Assembly: GCA_002633005.1 (NCBI GenBank)
Contig: NMRA01000452.1
Location: 261,928-325,927 of the forward strand
Source of the DNA: Phoronis australis
Taxonomy: Eukaryota; Phoronida; Phoronidae
Direction: 5' to 3'
Length of the DNA: 64,000 nt
Numbering within the stretch: position 1 is the stretch's first letter; the number at the start of each line of letters is the position of its first letter. This document shows, one piece after another, positions 1 through 23,529 of the stretch. The notes beneath the pieces were generated by a model. The model searched no databases, was not told the DNA's origin, and saw only the letters and a program-made list of their open reading frames with translations. A program made the translations under genes and the position numbers.

Positions 1-944
<944 letters not shown>

Positions 945-945
945 N
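945..945. other. Assembly join (single N)
   Basis: A lone N interrupts the sequence exactly where similarity to 2336-3305 ends. Two further lone Ns in the window also border long direct duplications. Confidence 0.9.
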
Positions 946-1978
946 GTCCTGCCTTCTGTGTGAAGATATTAATGATTTAGATCACTTAACCGCTATGAAA
1001 CTGTGGTGTATTCTGCAGATACAACACATTAGCTTGGACTCGTTGCGAAAAATTTCCGCTTATGAATTTTTCCCTATAATTTAGGAATTCAGTTCCACAA
1101 TTCACCATTCCAGCCTCGCCGACCAATCACTGCAGTGGCTACCATGTTGTTTTGATGCTCTAATTAATAAACGTCTTGTCCATACATGTGAAAATTCACT
1201 TTTGACTAGTCATGGGTGATCTCACTATTATTGCAAGAAACTTGGTTTGCCCAAGACAACCACTGATGCATTCCTTAATCATGTTAAAGATGATTTACAG
1301 TTAAGAGAAGTTGTTGACTTTTCACAGCTGGTCGTTTTCCTTGTTGAGCGTGGTCTTGAGTAATAATGAAGAGACAATAGGTCTATGTAAGGCCATAAAT
1401 CACTTTTCATTTGAGTAAGGAAGGTATGAGTATCCCCGTTTTGTAGCAGTAACTGGTCTAAATCACAAGATATTTTTTATGGAAGGTAGGGTTTGTGGCC
1501 CCTGCTAGACAGTGAGTGACTTGATGGCCTTTGCAATACTCCATATATGCCTAGGTCACTAGATGGAGCCACTTGAACTCACAAGTTCCTTAATTTCTGA
1601 CACAAAAAATTATTTAATTTCAAAGAACGTGGAATCATTTCCATGGCCTTGTTGCAATATTTGGTTAGAAAATGTAACTTAATCAAACTTGAGAAAGGAA
1701 AAGGAATTATAGCAAACCTTCAGTAAGCAGTTGTTGCATATCAAAATAAACTCCCATTACGGAAACAGGGTTCTCTTGCTATAAAATGGGTGTCACTGAT
1801 GTTTAAAGGCATTACATGAACGAAATGGGAATTAGTGAATGATGGAAATGACTTCATTTTTCTAGTTGTCATTTGCTCTTGTGGGATTTAGTCTTTAATT
1901 CTTAGAAAGTGAATGTGCCGTGTGTGTGGTTCACATTCATCCCTGTCAACAGCATTATATTCCTGCAATGTTTTACAG
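946..1978. other. PSMA2 intronic or upstream sequence, no recognised feature
   Basis: About 1 kb before the first properly placed PSMA2 exon. It is AT-rich with no long reading frame. Short frames around 950-1400 have stops and resemble nothing I recognise; they may be decayed mobile DNA. Confidence 0.4.
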
Positions 1979-2066
1979 AGGTGTTCGTCCGTTTGGAGTC
2001 TCATTGCTTATTGCGGGGTGGGACGAAGATGAAGAACGGCCATATTTATATCAGTGTGATCCGTCT
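1979..2066 (+). CDS. PSMA2: PSMA2 exon ([10 protein letters not shown] exon)
   Basis: Acceptor TTTTACAG precedes 1979 and donor GTAAGT follows 2066. The first base completes a Gly codon begun upstream. It encodes [19 protein letters not shown] and then PYLYQCDPS. Confidence 0.93.
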
Positions 2067-4163
2067 GTAAGTAATGTGCACTTTACTTAGCAGTAAGTCG
2101 TGTGTGGTTACAGTCTTTGAACGAAACTATCTTTGTATACAGATCATTGTCTCTTTAAGGAATGTGAACTTCCAGTTTGTTACATGGATTTTGAAGTAGG
2201 TATACCAGCCAGTCTTTGGTCCAACTGCTATATGAATTTATGGAGTATTAAAGATGTTTTGCACTGTTCCTCAAGATTGTTTTATTCATTTAAGTGAAAT
2301 AAGTTTTTGACAACTAGTGTTGTGTGAAGTCACCGACAAATGTTTCTTGTTTCAGGGAGCCTATTTTGCATGGAAGGCCACAGCAATGGGCAAGAACTTT
2401 GTCAATGGGAAAACATTCTTAGAAAAAAGGTAGAAGGCAGTAACTGTTGTGCTTATTTTTGGGATATGGAAACTGATATGTACGATTATAATTATTAAGT
2501 GTAAATAATTTGAGTAGTTGGTCATCTGGCTTTGTGCTAGTCATATGCATGGCGCCCTGCACAATGAACCAGGCAGAAATGTGGAATTTATTTTGTCAGA
2601 TTGTTCAACAAAAGTTAACTTTGTACTTGGAATCTGTTATTGTTGATCTATTCTGATGACCTCTGTTTTTGTAGCGTAGCAGTCAGCTTTAGAAAAAGTG
2701 AAAATAGTAATTTTAACATTTTATGTTTAGGTTTGTTCCAGTAAAATCCGTGTGGGAGGGGGGGGGGACGGCAGTAGAAATAAAAATTCATGGGTGGTGG
2801 TCTTCAGAAAAAAACTCAAATTATGGGTGGTCGTTCCTGTAAGAAGTTATGTGTGGTATTTATTGACCTGTTAATGTTGACTGGTTGGTTACTTCAGCCC
2901 TCTAAACTCAAAAAAATGCAATTGCCATATATCCTAACTTATCCCAATACAAAAAAGCCCATATTGCCAGTGATCAGAGTGCAATATGTTCACTAAGCCA
3001 TTAATCAAGTCATGGGCAACTTGATTTGAGCCAACTGTTTGTCTGCAGTCCTATTGAATTGAAAAGTTATGCAACACTAAACTGGTGTTAACACATATAA
3101 GAAAATTGATGATTTTTAAATAAAAAGTATGAGGAGTAAGATAAACAAGTTCCAATATTCACTTGACATAGAAGTATAAAAGAGTTCGTGGAGACAGTTT
3201 GAGATTCATAGATCCTTATAATTGAAAAAATGTTCATTGAAATTATAGACACATGGTGAACAGAGACACCTGGTGGCTGCCAAAAGTATTGCTCACAGGC
3301 TACTTTAGTTTTTGACAATATTGGACAAGACAACTAGTTCTTGTCTGTCAATCATCTAAGTTCTTAACAGGTCCTCCTGGAGGCAATTTGTTTGCAAGTG
3401 TTGGATTTTATGTTTTAACCTATTAAAAATAATTAAAAAATTATGGGTCATGGGTTGGAGAAATAAATGAAAAATATGGGCGGTGGGTACGAAATAAAAG
3501 TGCCTTCCCCCCTCCCATAGAGGTTTTGCTGGAACAGCCCTTATTTGAAATAACAGAATTACTGTGTCAACTCCTTCCGTTTTTTTGGTACGGTTCAAGG
3601 ATTGTTTTTATCTAATTTTATTAAATTCTGTGTCGAATTGAGCACTTGATCAGCAGTTCTGGTAGTGTTGTGATCAAGCTCGTTAGAGTGTACACGTGTT
3701 ATTGGACGATTCCACTATATTTGTTCCCTTCACTACATGTAAAAATACAGTGTAATAGGTTGGTCTAGTAGCATGGTATTTTATTTTCTGGTGATACTTG
3801 TTAATCCCCCTCTGTAAAGTGTTGAATACGAGGAAATTTTGTGGTATTTTTGTGCATATGGGGGAATGAGTACTATTTAATCAGCTTGTTATTAACAATT
3901 ATTTTAAAATATAATGGTAATAATAATAACATTAATAATAATGATATTCACTTGTCTCATTCAAACAAATCTTGTTTCAATGTTTCAGGTACAATGATGA
4001 TCTTGAGTTAGAAGATGCTGTGCACACAGCCATCATGACCTTGAAGGAAAGTTTTGAAGGTCAAATGACAGAAGATAACATAGAAATCGGCATCAGTAAC
4101 AAAGATGGCTTTAAACGACTTACACCATCTGAAGTGAAGGACTACCTGGCAGCTATAAATTAA
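1979..4163 (+). CDS. PSMA2: Proteasome subunit alpha type-2, 3' exons
   Basis: PSMA2 is one of seven non-catalytic alpha subunits in the outer rings of the 20S proteasome, which degrades proteins in cytosol and nucleus. Three consecutive exons are present: 1979-2066, 2356-2429 and 3989-4163, joined by GT-AG introns with consistent phases. They encode the C-terminal half: [19 protein letters not shown], the YLYQCDPS strand, [19 protein letters not shown], then [19 protein letters not shown] and the family's usual ending VKDYLAAIN followed by TAA. The match to metazoan alpha-2 is nearly residue for residue. The 5' exons lie off the left edge. An extra copy of the middle exon at 21-94 is best explained by an assembly join at 945. 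A MITE-like element sits in the last intron. The gene is convergent with AGPS. Confidence 0.96.
2356..2429 (+). CDS. PSMA2: PSMA2 exon ([13 protein letters not shown] exon)
   Basis: Acceptor TTTCAG and donor GTAGAA flank the exon. It is in phase with both neighbours, and the split Arg codon AG|G joins it to the last exon. Confidence 0.93.
2731..3540. mobile_element. PIF/Harbinger-like MITE with imperfect terminal inverted repeats
   Basis: The left end begins GGTTTGTTCCAG and the right end, read on the minus strand, begins GGGCTGTTCCAG. Both continue into a G-rich block containing GGGAGGGGGG, giving an imperfect inverted repeat of about 35 bp. The element is flanked on both sides by TTA (2728-2730 and 3541-3543), a three-base target duplication as PIF/Harbinger elements make. 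It is about 810 bp with no transposase frame, so it is non-autonomous. A truncated copy starts at 396 in the duplicated contig end. Confidence 0.65.
3989..4163 (+). CDS. PSMA2: PSMA2 last coding exon
   Basis: The acceptor TTTCAG ends at 3988. The exon encodes [19 protein letters not shown], then the [18 protein letters not shown] segment and the end DYLAAIN with TAA at 4161-4163. Confidence 0.95.
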
Positions 4164-4310
4164 TAGTCACCTGAATATAGACTTTAAATATAGGAGACAT
4201 GAAAATGCATCGTGATGTTGACTTTTGTTTATAAATATTTCTCATTTCATTTGTGGATGTATTGTGACCTTCAGTTCATACTGGCGGAGCTTGTAATGTG
4301 AATACATTGT

Positions 4311-4316
4311 ATTAAA
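4311..4316 (+). terminator. PSMA2: Probable PSMA2 polyadenylation signal
   Basis: An ATTAAA hexamer lies about 150 bases after the PSMA2 stop codon and is followed by a T-rich stretch. Confidence 0.5.
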
Positions 4317-4329
4317 TCTTTGTCCTCTT

Positions 4330-6380
4330 GCGTTTCTGTCAGTTCAGTAACAAAGTATATTAACATATCCACTGTGCAGCCGTTAATAACCATGGTAACG
4401 GAATGGTGAAATATGCCTCGTCGCTTGACGACTTACAGCAACTTGCATTCCTGTAGGGCTTTAATGCAGTGGGGTATTTCTACGCATTTTTATAATTTTT
4501 TGTGACCATCATGCTGTCAAATTGTCACTGCTATGTGGTGGGATATTGAAATGATCCACAAAAAATGCAATACCTAAAAGCTTCAGTCTCTAATTAAATC
4601 CTAGTATGTAATTACATCCCAGTCAAGTCCTGCCTTCCTCACCAGAATTAGAAATTTGGTTAAGGGAAAGACACTTTTGTGCACAATGGTAGTCGTGTTC
4701 AGAGATTTCCTATTGGGGAAATCCAAAAACGGGCTTTGGCATACAACAGACATTCCATGTACAAGTCCACACGTTCGTGTTTCTGAGCAGCTTTCGGCTC
4801 CTATCAACCACATGGGCTTGCAAAGGAGACAAATTGAGTGTGTGTGGTTACCTGAGCGGATACAGTAAGTTAAATGCCATGTTAAAAGAAAACAAAGTTT
4901 CCATCCAAAATCACTTATACATTGTTTTCTGATATTTATAAATTAAAGCTGGATAGACTTCAAACCCCTTCTCACCTGTCAGTAATTACCTGAGTAATCA
5001 ACGAAATGCACCTACCAATCACCTTTATCATAAAAAAGTAAAAAGTGGACTAAAAAACTTGAAAGAATGCGCCACAATTTGTTTTTACAGATTCCCAGAA
5101 TGCATTAGCTGACACCAACATTTTTACACCTTTTCCAGCAACCTGATAGCGTTAAGAAATTCCAAGAAAATGACTGTTAATTACAAAAAAAACATGATTA
5201 AGAAACAAAACATCAACAAAGTAATGATAGTTTCATCAGTTAACATTTGCACCTATAGTCCACTTTACACACTCGGGACATTAATTGTTAACCAAACCTT
5301 TCAGGTGCTGTTTTCATTCATAGATAACACAATATAACTGCAGGCGGTCTGATACACGTACTAGACGCGTGCAGGCCATGCATGTCAGCGCATTGCACTG
5401 ATCTTCTGTTATCATTTTTAGATAACACAATAACATGAAACAATAATATTCCAACAAGAGAACGAGTCTCCCAAATTTTACAATGAACACACTGAGTAGT
5501 GCGCTACAGTTAACAAATTTACAGTAAACAATGCAATCCAACATACATAACGTATCAACAACTTTCATCAGTTACAGAAGGCACATCTAAAAAGCCTCCG
5601 TCGTCTTCATGCAAAAATGTTCTAGTTAGTACCTTAGGCATCACGACATCAAAATGAAAAAATAGCATTCTACACGATTGTGTCATACCAACCACTAAAA
5701 TTCCCCATTTCCCAATTTCAAATTCTACGTCAATAACATGTTTGCAACCTTGCTTCCAGTTAGAAAGTGACTGGAATACTCTGTGGACAGAGCCAGCCCA
5801 ATGACATGCAACTACAAAAACTACACTAACATGTCACGGCCCCTGTCTAATAAGTGAGAACTCTGTGACCCAACATAACCTGGCAGGTGAATGTAAGTGA
5901 CCAAATCCAAGTGTCACAACCACCATATCAACAACGTAACACTGTCTACACTTACTGGAGCTATAAACCCAAGCTCAGTTAATAGCCCACCTTCCATTAT
6001 AAGACTGAATTCATTTTGAACTTTGCTCAGAAGAGAAGTGATTTTTGACCTTGAGAAGAGAAATTTGACCTTGAGAAGTGACTTCTGACCTAGAGAAAAG
6101 ATTTCTAACCTTGGGATGATCTCACATTATGTTATTGCTAGAGGCCATGATTGATGCAGAAAATAACATGCTGTGTCAAGCTAACTTATTAGCCTGAGGC
6201 CTTCTTCATGAACAGTGACTTTAATAGGACTTGTGTTAGAAATTTAGTCTTAGGCTCCACACGACTATGAAATATACTTAATCTCATTTGAGCAACAGCA
6301 CAACATCTCTGAGAATAAACACATGACTGCTAGTTACTGAGATGTCTATATAAACTGTGATGCGCTCATTATTCCTCGAC
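4330..6380. other. Convergent intergenic gap, no gene recognised
   Basis: Only short frames without similarity I recognise. Near 6035-6115 there is a degenerate minisatellite of roughly 20-base units around GACCTTGAGAAG. The rest is unremarkable AT-rich sequence between the 3' ends of PSMA2 and AGPS. Confidence 0.5.
6030..6115. repeat. Degenerate minisatellite, unit about 20 bp
   Basis: Three to four diverged copies of a unit around GACCTTGAGAAGAGAAATTT lie just beyond the AGPS 3' end. Confidence 0.5.
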
Positions 6381-6386
6381 TAAATC

Positions 6387-6392
6387 TTTATT
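6387..6392 (-). terminator. AGPS: Probable AGPS polyadenylation signal
   Basis: AATAAA on the minus strand, about 235 bases downstream of the AGPS stop codon. Confidence 0.45.
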
Positions 6393-6625
6393 CAGCAATT
6401 ATGACGCAGGAGTGTCAGACCAAACATCTGTCTTAAGTGTTAAGTCACGTTTCACGAAACAAAGGGTCCTAGTCTCAAGTAATAACAAAATAACAAAACT
6501 TCCCAAGTCCAGTAATCTCTTCTCAGAAAGGTACACATTGGGACCAGATTTGAAATGGTGGATGTTCTAAATCAAATTTTACTTTTTTGAGAGAAGCCAA
6601 AATTATTGCTACAGCTTTAAATGGT

Positions 6626-18348
<11,723 letters not shown>

Positions 18349-18605
18349 TCACTGAAAAGCTCACATAAGCACCAAATTTGCATGAAAAGATTTTTTCCAG
18401 CTATATCTACTCTTTGTTCACTAATTTCATTTTGCACTGTTCATATCATCACGTGCATGTACATATACAACCACCGCCATAAAGTTTCAAAACATTTAAA
18501 ACTTAAATAATAATAATAGTCAGTGACAGACCACACCATTTAACATAAATCACATCAAAACCACATAGCAATCAGAGTTGAAATGAAGATAATTCATACT
18601 CTGTG

Positions 18606-18759
18606 CAGTGGCGGAATTAAAGGGTCCAAGGGGTCATTCCTTCCCAAATTTTCCAAGATTCCATTTCGCAAGTTGGGGTGCGAATGTCTGATGGGGAAAA
18701 ATCCTGGATTATACTGCACACTGGTCTCCCCCTAACTCAAAATCCTGTATCCGCCCCTG
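18606..18759. mobile_element. Short MITE with CAGNGGCGGA-type termini
   Basis: The left end is CAGTGGCGGAATTA and the right end, read on the minus strand, is CAGGGGCGGATACAGG. Both flanks carry CTGTG (18601-18605 and 18760-18764) as a probable target duplication. It is 154 bp and non-coding. The ends resemble hAT-type MITEs, although those normally make 8-bp duplications. Confidence 0.55.
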
Positions 18760-18889
18760 CTGTGGTCACAAGGGAATTAAAACTGCAGTTGCAACCAAAC
18801 AAATACATCGTCCATTTGCATTATCCAGCAAGTATAAACACACAAACTCAAAATCCTGTTGCGAGCATATTTAGGACATATAGACCTTC

Positions 18890-19110
18890 GCCCTGGTTAA
18901 AAGAATGAGGTCAAATCTCTTGGCGTGCACCGAGTGAAAACGGTGAGTTCACGATTTTGGGAACTGAAATAGGGACTGCTCGAAGAAAAAGTTTGATAAC
19001 GGGAGTATTTGTTAGAAGGAATTAAACACATCGACAACCTCCTAAGGTGTTCCTCTATGCGCAAAAGGTCATCTCCTCTGGTCGGGACAACAGAGGCGAT
19101 GGTCATTGCC
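18890..19110 (+). repeat. Local repeat family, copy 1 (internally deleted)
   Basis: Shares the segment from ACGATTTTGGGAACTGAAAT to GTGTTCCTCTATGCGCAAAAG with 19160-19480 (opposite orientation) and 19830-20105 (same orientation). It lacks about 110 bases present in the other two. Confidence 0.75.
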
Positions 19111-19159
19111 TAGCCGCCTGGTAGAGGTAGACACTACAGTGTTGCTAAGCCTAGTAAAG

Positions 19160-19480
19160 AGTAGGCAATGGCCATCGCCTCTGTTGGCCCGAACCAGAGG
19201 CGATGCAGAGGCTATAGGCGCTCTGTACGCCGGAAGCTTTTCGGCGAATTATGCCTCGCACCAACTAAACCATCAAAGTCACGTTGTTATAAATACCTTT
19301 TGCTTTTGCGCATAGAGGAACACCTTAGGAGGTTGCCGATGTGTTTAATTCCTTCCAACTCGAACAAATACTCCCGTTATCAAACTTTTTCTTCGAGTAG
19401 TCCCTATTTCAGTTCCCAAAATCGTGAACTCAACATTTTTATACTGCGCACGCTCCAATTTTTACCGCGCTCGCTAGGTG
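19160..19480 (-). repeat. Local repeat family, copy 2 (inverted)
   Basis: Inverted relative to copies 1 and 3. With copy 1 it forms a potential hairpin of about 590 bp overall. Open frames here differ between copies and look incidental. Confidence 0.75.
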
Positions 19481-19829
19481 ATGTGACTTCATGACCTCAA
19501 TCTTTAAATGGGCCAAAGGTGAACCACTGCGGTCTTTTCAGTCAAATGTTCGTTGGCCAAAATGCCACCACTTATACTTGTCTTTAATTGGCGTTACTTG
19601 AAACTGATTGTATTTCAATGAATTATTGTTTGTATTTGATAAAAATAAATGCTGTTGATATGACATTTAATAGTCTTTGTGCACATATTTGACATTTTAA
19701 TGTTTAACAACACGGCAAATGCACGGCTGGTTCCCGGCAGCACGTACGCAGAGGGCGAGGACTTCAGCTTTCACAGTTCGCCGGTAGGACCGCAACTTCT
19801 GACCTTCGGCCTGGTTAAAAAAATTGAAA

Positions 19830-20105
19830 ATTTTGATTTCACGATTTTGGGAACTGAAATAGGGACTGCTCGAAGAAAAAGTTTGATAATGGGAGTATTT
19901 GTTCGACTTGGAAGGAATTAAACACATCGACAACCTCCTAAGGTGTTCCTCTATGCGCAAAAGGTATTTATAACAACGTAACTTTGATGGTTTAGTCGGT
20001 GCGAGGCATAATTCGCCGAAAAGCTTCCAGTGTACGGAGCGTCTATAGCCTCTGCATCGCCTCTGGTTCGGGCCAACAGAGCCTAGAGGCGATGGTCATT
20101 GCCTA
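19830..20105 (+). repeat. Local repeat family, copy 3
   Basis: Full-length copy in plus orientation, ending in GAGGCGATGGTCATTGCCTA. High similarity to copy 2 suggests recent spread. Confidence 0.75.
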
Positions 20106-23100
20106 AGTAAAGAGAAGAGTATTTCTACGTGTCTCGCGATCCCGCTCTCCTGTTATTATGCAGTTTCAGTGTGTTTTTGGGTGATGTGACCGTGTCTTTG
20201 CTGGAAGTATGAGTGACAGTGTCGGGCGGTCGAAGTCAAAAACAGATGCACAAAAACAAGTAAAAGATAGCCTCTTGACTGACTGTCTGAAAAACACAAG
20301 TCTGGCTGAGTTTTGCGAGTCCACAGACACAGTGCAAATAAGACAGATTGTCAGAATAAATACCTTCTCTTCGGAAATGTTCCTACATCAAGATGTGCCT
20401 TCTGTGGTTCATCTGCAGAACATTTTGCAAATGAAATTTGGTTTTGAAATTCATTTTTGGACTTTAAAGTCAAGTCACCCGGCAACTTCGCTGTTTTGGA
20501 CTCCATTTTGCAACCAAAGGTCAATGTGGTGAACCATTCCAAGATGAAGGTAGGACGATTTTGATTAGTCATTGCGCGTTTAAACATTTTGTTTATTGCA
20601 TTCTATTTTCTTACTTTTATTTATACAGATAAATTTTAAATTTGCTTGCTCGCGTCATTTAACTTATTCTACAGTAATTTCAAAGCAAAATGGGAACCTT
20701 CATTGCATACGACCCCTATTTTATGGAATCGGCCATATGGACTGAGAATGATAAAACTAAAATAATGCTCAGGTCAGATGTTGAAAGTTTTCGTTACAAT
20801 TACTTGAGTGACACCTGGCGCTAGATATTGAGCTTTGTCCAGCCTAAACTTGAGTGACAACTGGCGTTAGGTTGGGTTTTGTCCCGACAACGGGTCCCGT
20901 GCGTGGATGTCAACAAAAGTTTTAACCATGAACCTAATACTTTTCCGGAAGAATGTTATGGTTAAATAAGGTCTATTGGGAAAATAGTTCGCATACAACG
21001 TGTATTCGTGCCAATAGTTGACCGCATAAAAACATGCATTTAGTAACTCGATCAGCTAGCTAAAATAAAAATCGAATTAGCCATTTTACCATAACTAGAT
21101 AAAATCGACCTCATAATATCTCTTATCATGATGAGATTCTTTTTAGCTGTCAACAGAAGTCACAGACAGGCAATGTGTTTTCCCTATCTTCGAATAGCGA
21201 GAGTAGATACACCCAGTCCAAGCCTAGTAAGAACTGCCGGGTTTGAACTCGCACTGCACAGTGAGTGAGCCGTTGATGGGGGTTTCGATGTTCTTCTAGT
21301 AACAGAAATAGAAACTTCTCATTGTAAAACAAACAAAAAATGAGTTGATGAGAGTAAAAGGCCTATTTTGATTTTCATTTTGGTAGCTAAAGAGGTGAAA
21401 TTTGGTAATTGTTGGTCGGAGCCATTGACTTGCATAAGGCCCAGATAGGAAAAGATAAGTCCATGGCGTTAGCACATCCGAGATACGAACAATTTGTTGC
21501 CATAGTAGCAAAGCATTCGGAGAATAACGAGCCTGCGGCCAATGATTCTTTGATGAATAGTTTGTTTCTGTGGTTGTCCAAGGTAATAATTCTAACGTTA
21601 TTAACTGATGATGTGCCGCCAGCCTCTGAACAATGCCTGAATGCATTACTATTGACAGAGGTGTCATGTTCATTCAGCTAAGCCTTCGAGGCATCACAAT
21701 AATTATTACATTCGGTGCAATCAATTCTGTTCATTGATACAATAAACAACTTGGCTCTCACTAGTATATCCGATGCCGTTGTGTAGAGCCTTTGAAAATG
21801 GTCCAAACTTGGCTAATTTCGGAACGTCAGATCTCAGAGATGGCAGATGGGATATATATGAAACATTCACATTGTGTGCTAAGTTACTCAAAGTTCTTCG
21901 AAAAGCTTTCAGGATTTGTCTTTAAATTATTTCGTGAAAAAATGCCCAAGTTGTGTTTTTGAAGCTTTCACACTGCACTATACTTCATGCAAAGTTCCCC
22001 AAAACTCCTTTCGGGGAGTATTTTTGAAATCCACTACTGCGTGAGAGTCTATAAAAATAAGATTTTTATGAAGAAACTCAAAAGTTGCACAATATAATGA
22101 AAGAAAAACAAAATAATTCCGGAAATTGGGTAGATCATTTTTTACAACACTGACATATGTGTAGATTCTACCAACCACTCGCATAAGTCACTCCTGATCA
22201 GATTTATTTGAATTAGGGCTGAGTACAATACAAGTGACGTACCAATAAACTTTGAGTTAGGAGCAAAAATCAGACTTATGCACGACATGTGCACTTTATC
22301 GAGTTGACTAAACTCAACGTGTTTCTCCATTGCCGGATTAAGGGTTTGCGGGGCCCTTAGCTAAAAGAAGTCCAAGGGCCCCATTTACTAATTTGAGGTA
22401 ACTGATGTATATCTATAAAGTGTTTTTTTAAATTTTAAGTTACAAACGGAATATACTAATCCGAATTTGAAAGTTGGGATTGTTAATGCATTCCTACCGA
22501 AAAAGCTGTCACTATAATCTAGGATTTATACCGACGAATTTACACATTCAGGTAATGTGTATTAACGTGATACGGCAGTTTATTTGCTCTTCTTATGATT
22601 TAGCGAAGTTCTCTTTTCTTGTTTTTAATGTGGGAAGCTTCAATTAATGCTAACATCATTATCAAGACTTCTTAATTTTCTCTTTCCACGTTCACAGTAG
22701 CTCCTGCCCATGTTTTTTTTCTTGCGACATCTTTGCACGCAGTACGCGTTTTATTCCTTTAAATTGTGAAAATGACCTTTCTCTAGAGCAATTAGAGACC
22801 ACGAGACTCAAAAACAATCTCAACACTCATGTTCTGTGTTTAGGAACTTTGACATAATTCGAACAGATTATTTGATACAAGTTCTTGAAATCCATTTGGC
22901 CAGCGCCAGTAAGTTATTCTGCTCCAAGTAATTATGGAGAAGAAGCAGTTCACCAATAAGGTTTTATTCGCTGTATATTCCTTCTTCTATGTTTCAACTG
23001 GGAACTGGATTTCGCCAATGGGAAAAGCAGCTTGTGAATGACAAATGAAAGGATTCTTGAAAAAAGGTTGCACACATCCCAACCTGAAAGACGTTTCGTA

Positions 23101-23500
23101 TTCCGGCAACACTGCCCCGAAATCGTTCATGAAAGTCTTAGTATTAATCGTGTTTGTGAGTGATAAATTTTCAAGTGTTTTTTTTGACTTGCTTTCAGAA
23201 TTTGGAGAACTCGAGTGACTTAGTGACAGAATCTTCACGTAATGTCTGATCAGAGAGAAACTTGCGTTTTGATTTTGAGATACTGGTTTGTTCTCCGGAA
23301 CTATTGTGAAATGAAAGTATTTAATTTGGGAATTTTTCAGGTCCCATTTAAACTGTCGCCTTTGTTTTCTTTTCCGATGACTTGTGTTGTATGTTTGTTT
23401 CATTTCAATCTAAAGACGGCCGAAAGTACAATAACACAGCCGCATTGAAGTACCGGCAGTAACTTACAATCGAATCATATCAAACTAACTTTAATGGGGG
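20106..23500. other. No confident gene
   Basis: Two open stretches were considered: 20209-20532 (plus, 107 codons from an ATG, ending just before a GTAGGA donor-like site) and 21430-21580 (plus, with acceptor- and donor-like edges). I recognise no family in either, and both could be mobile-element debris. Near 22330-22385 the CCGGATTAAGGG...GGGCCCC stretch resembles a MITE end. Confidence 0.4.
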
Positions 23501-23529
23501 TGCATTAAAACCATTGACATTTTTCCTCC

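Noticed and set aside
20209-20532. Possible gene starting MSDSVGRSKSK
   Set aside because: A clean ATG frame ending just before a donor-like site, but no domain was recognised and no downstream exon could be joined convincingly.
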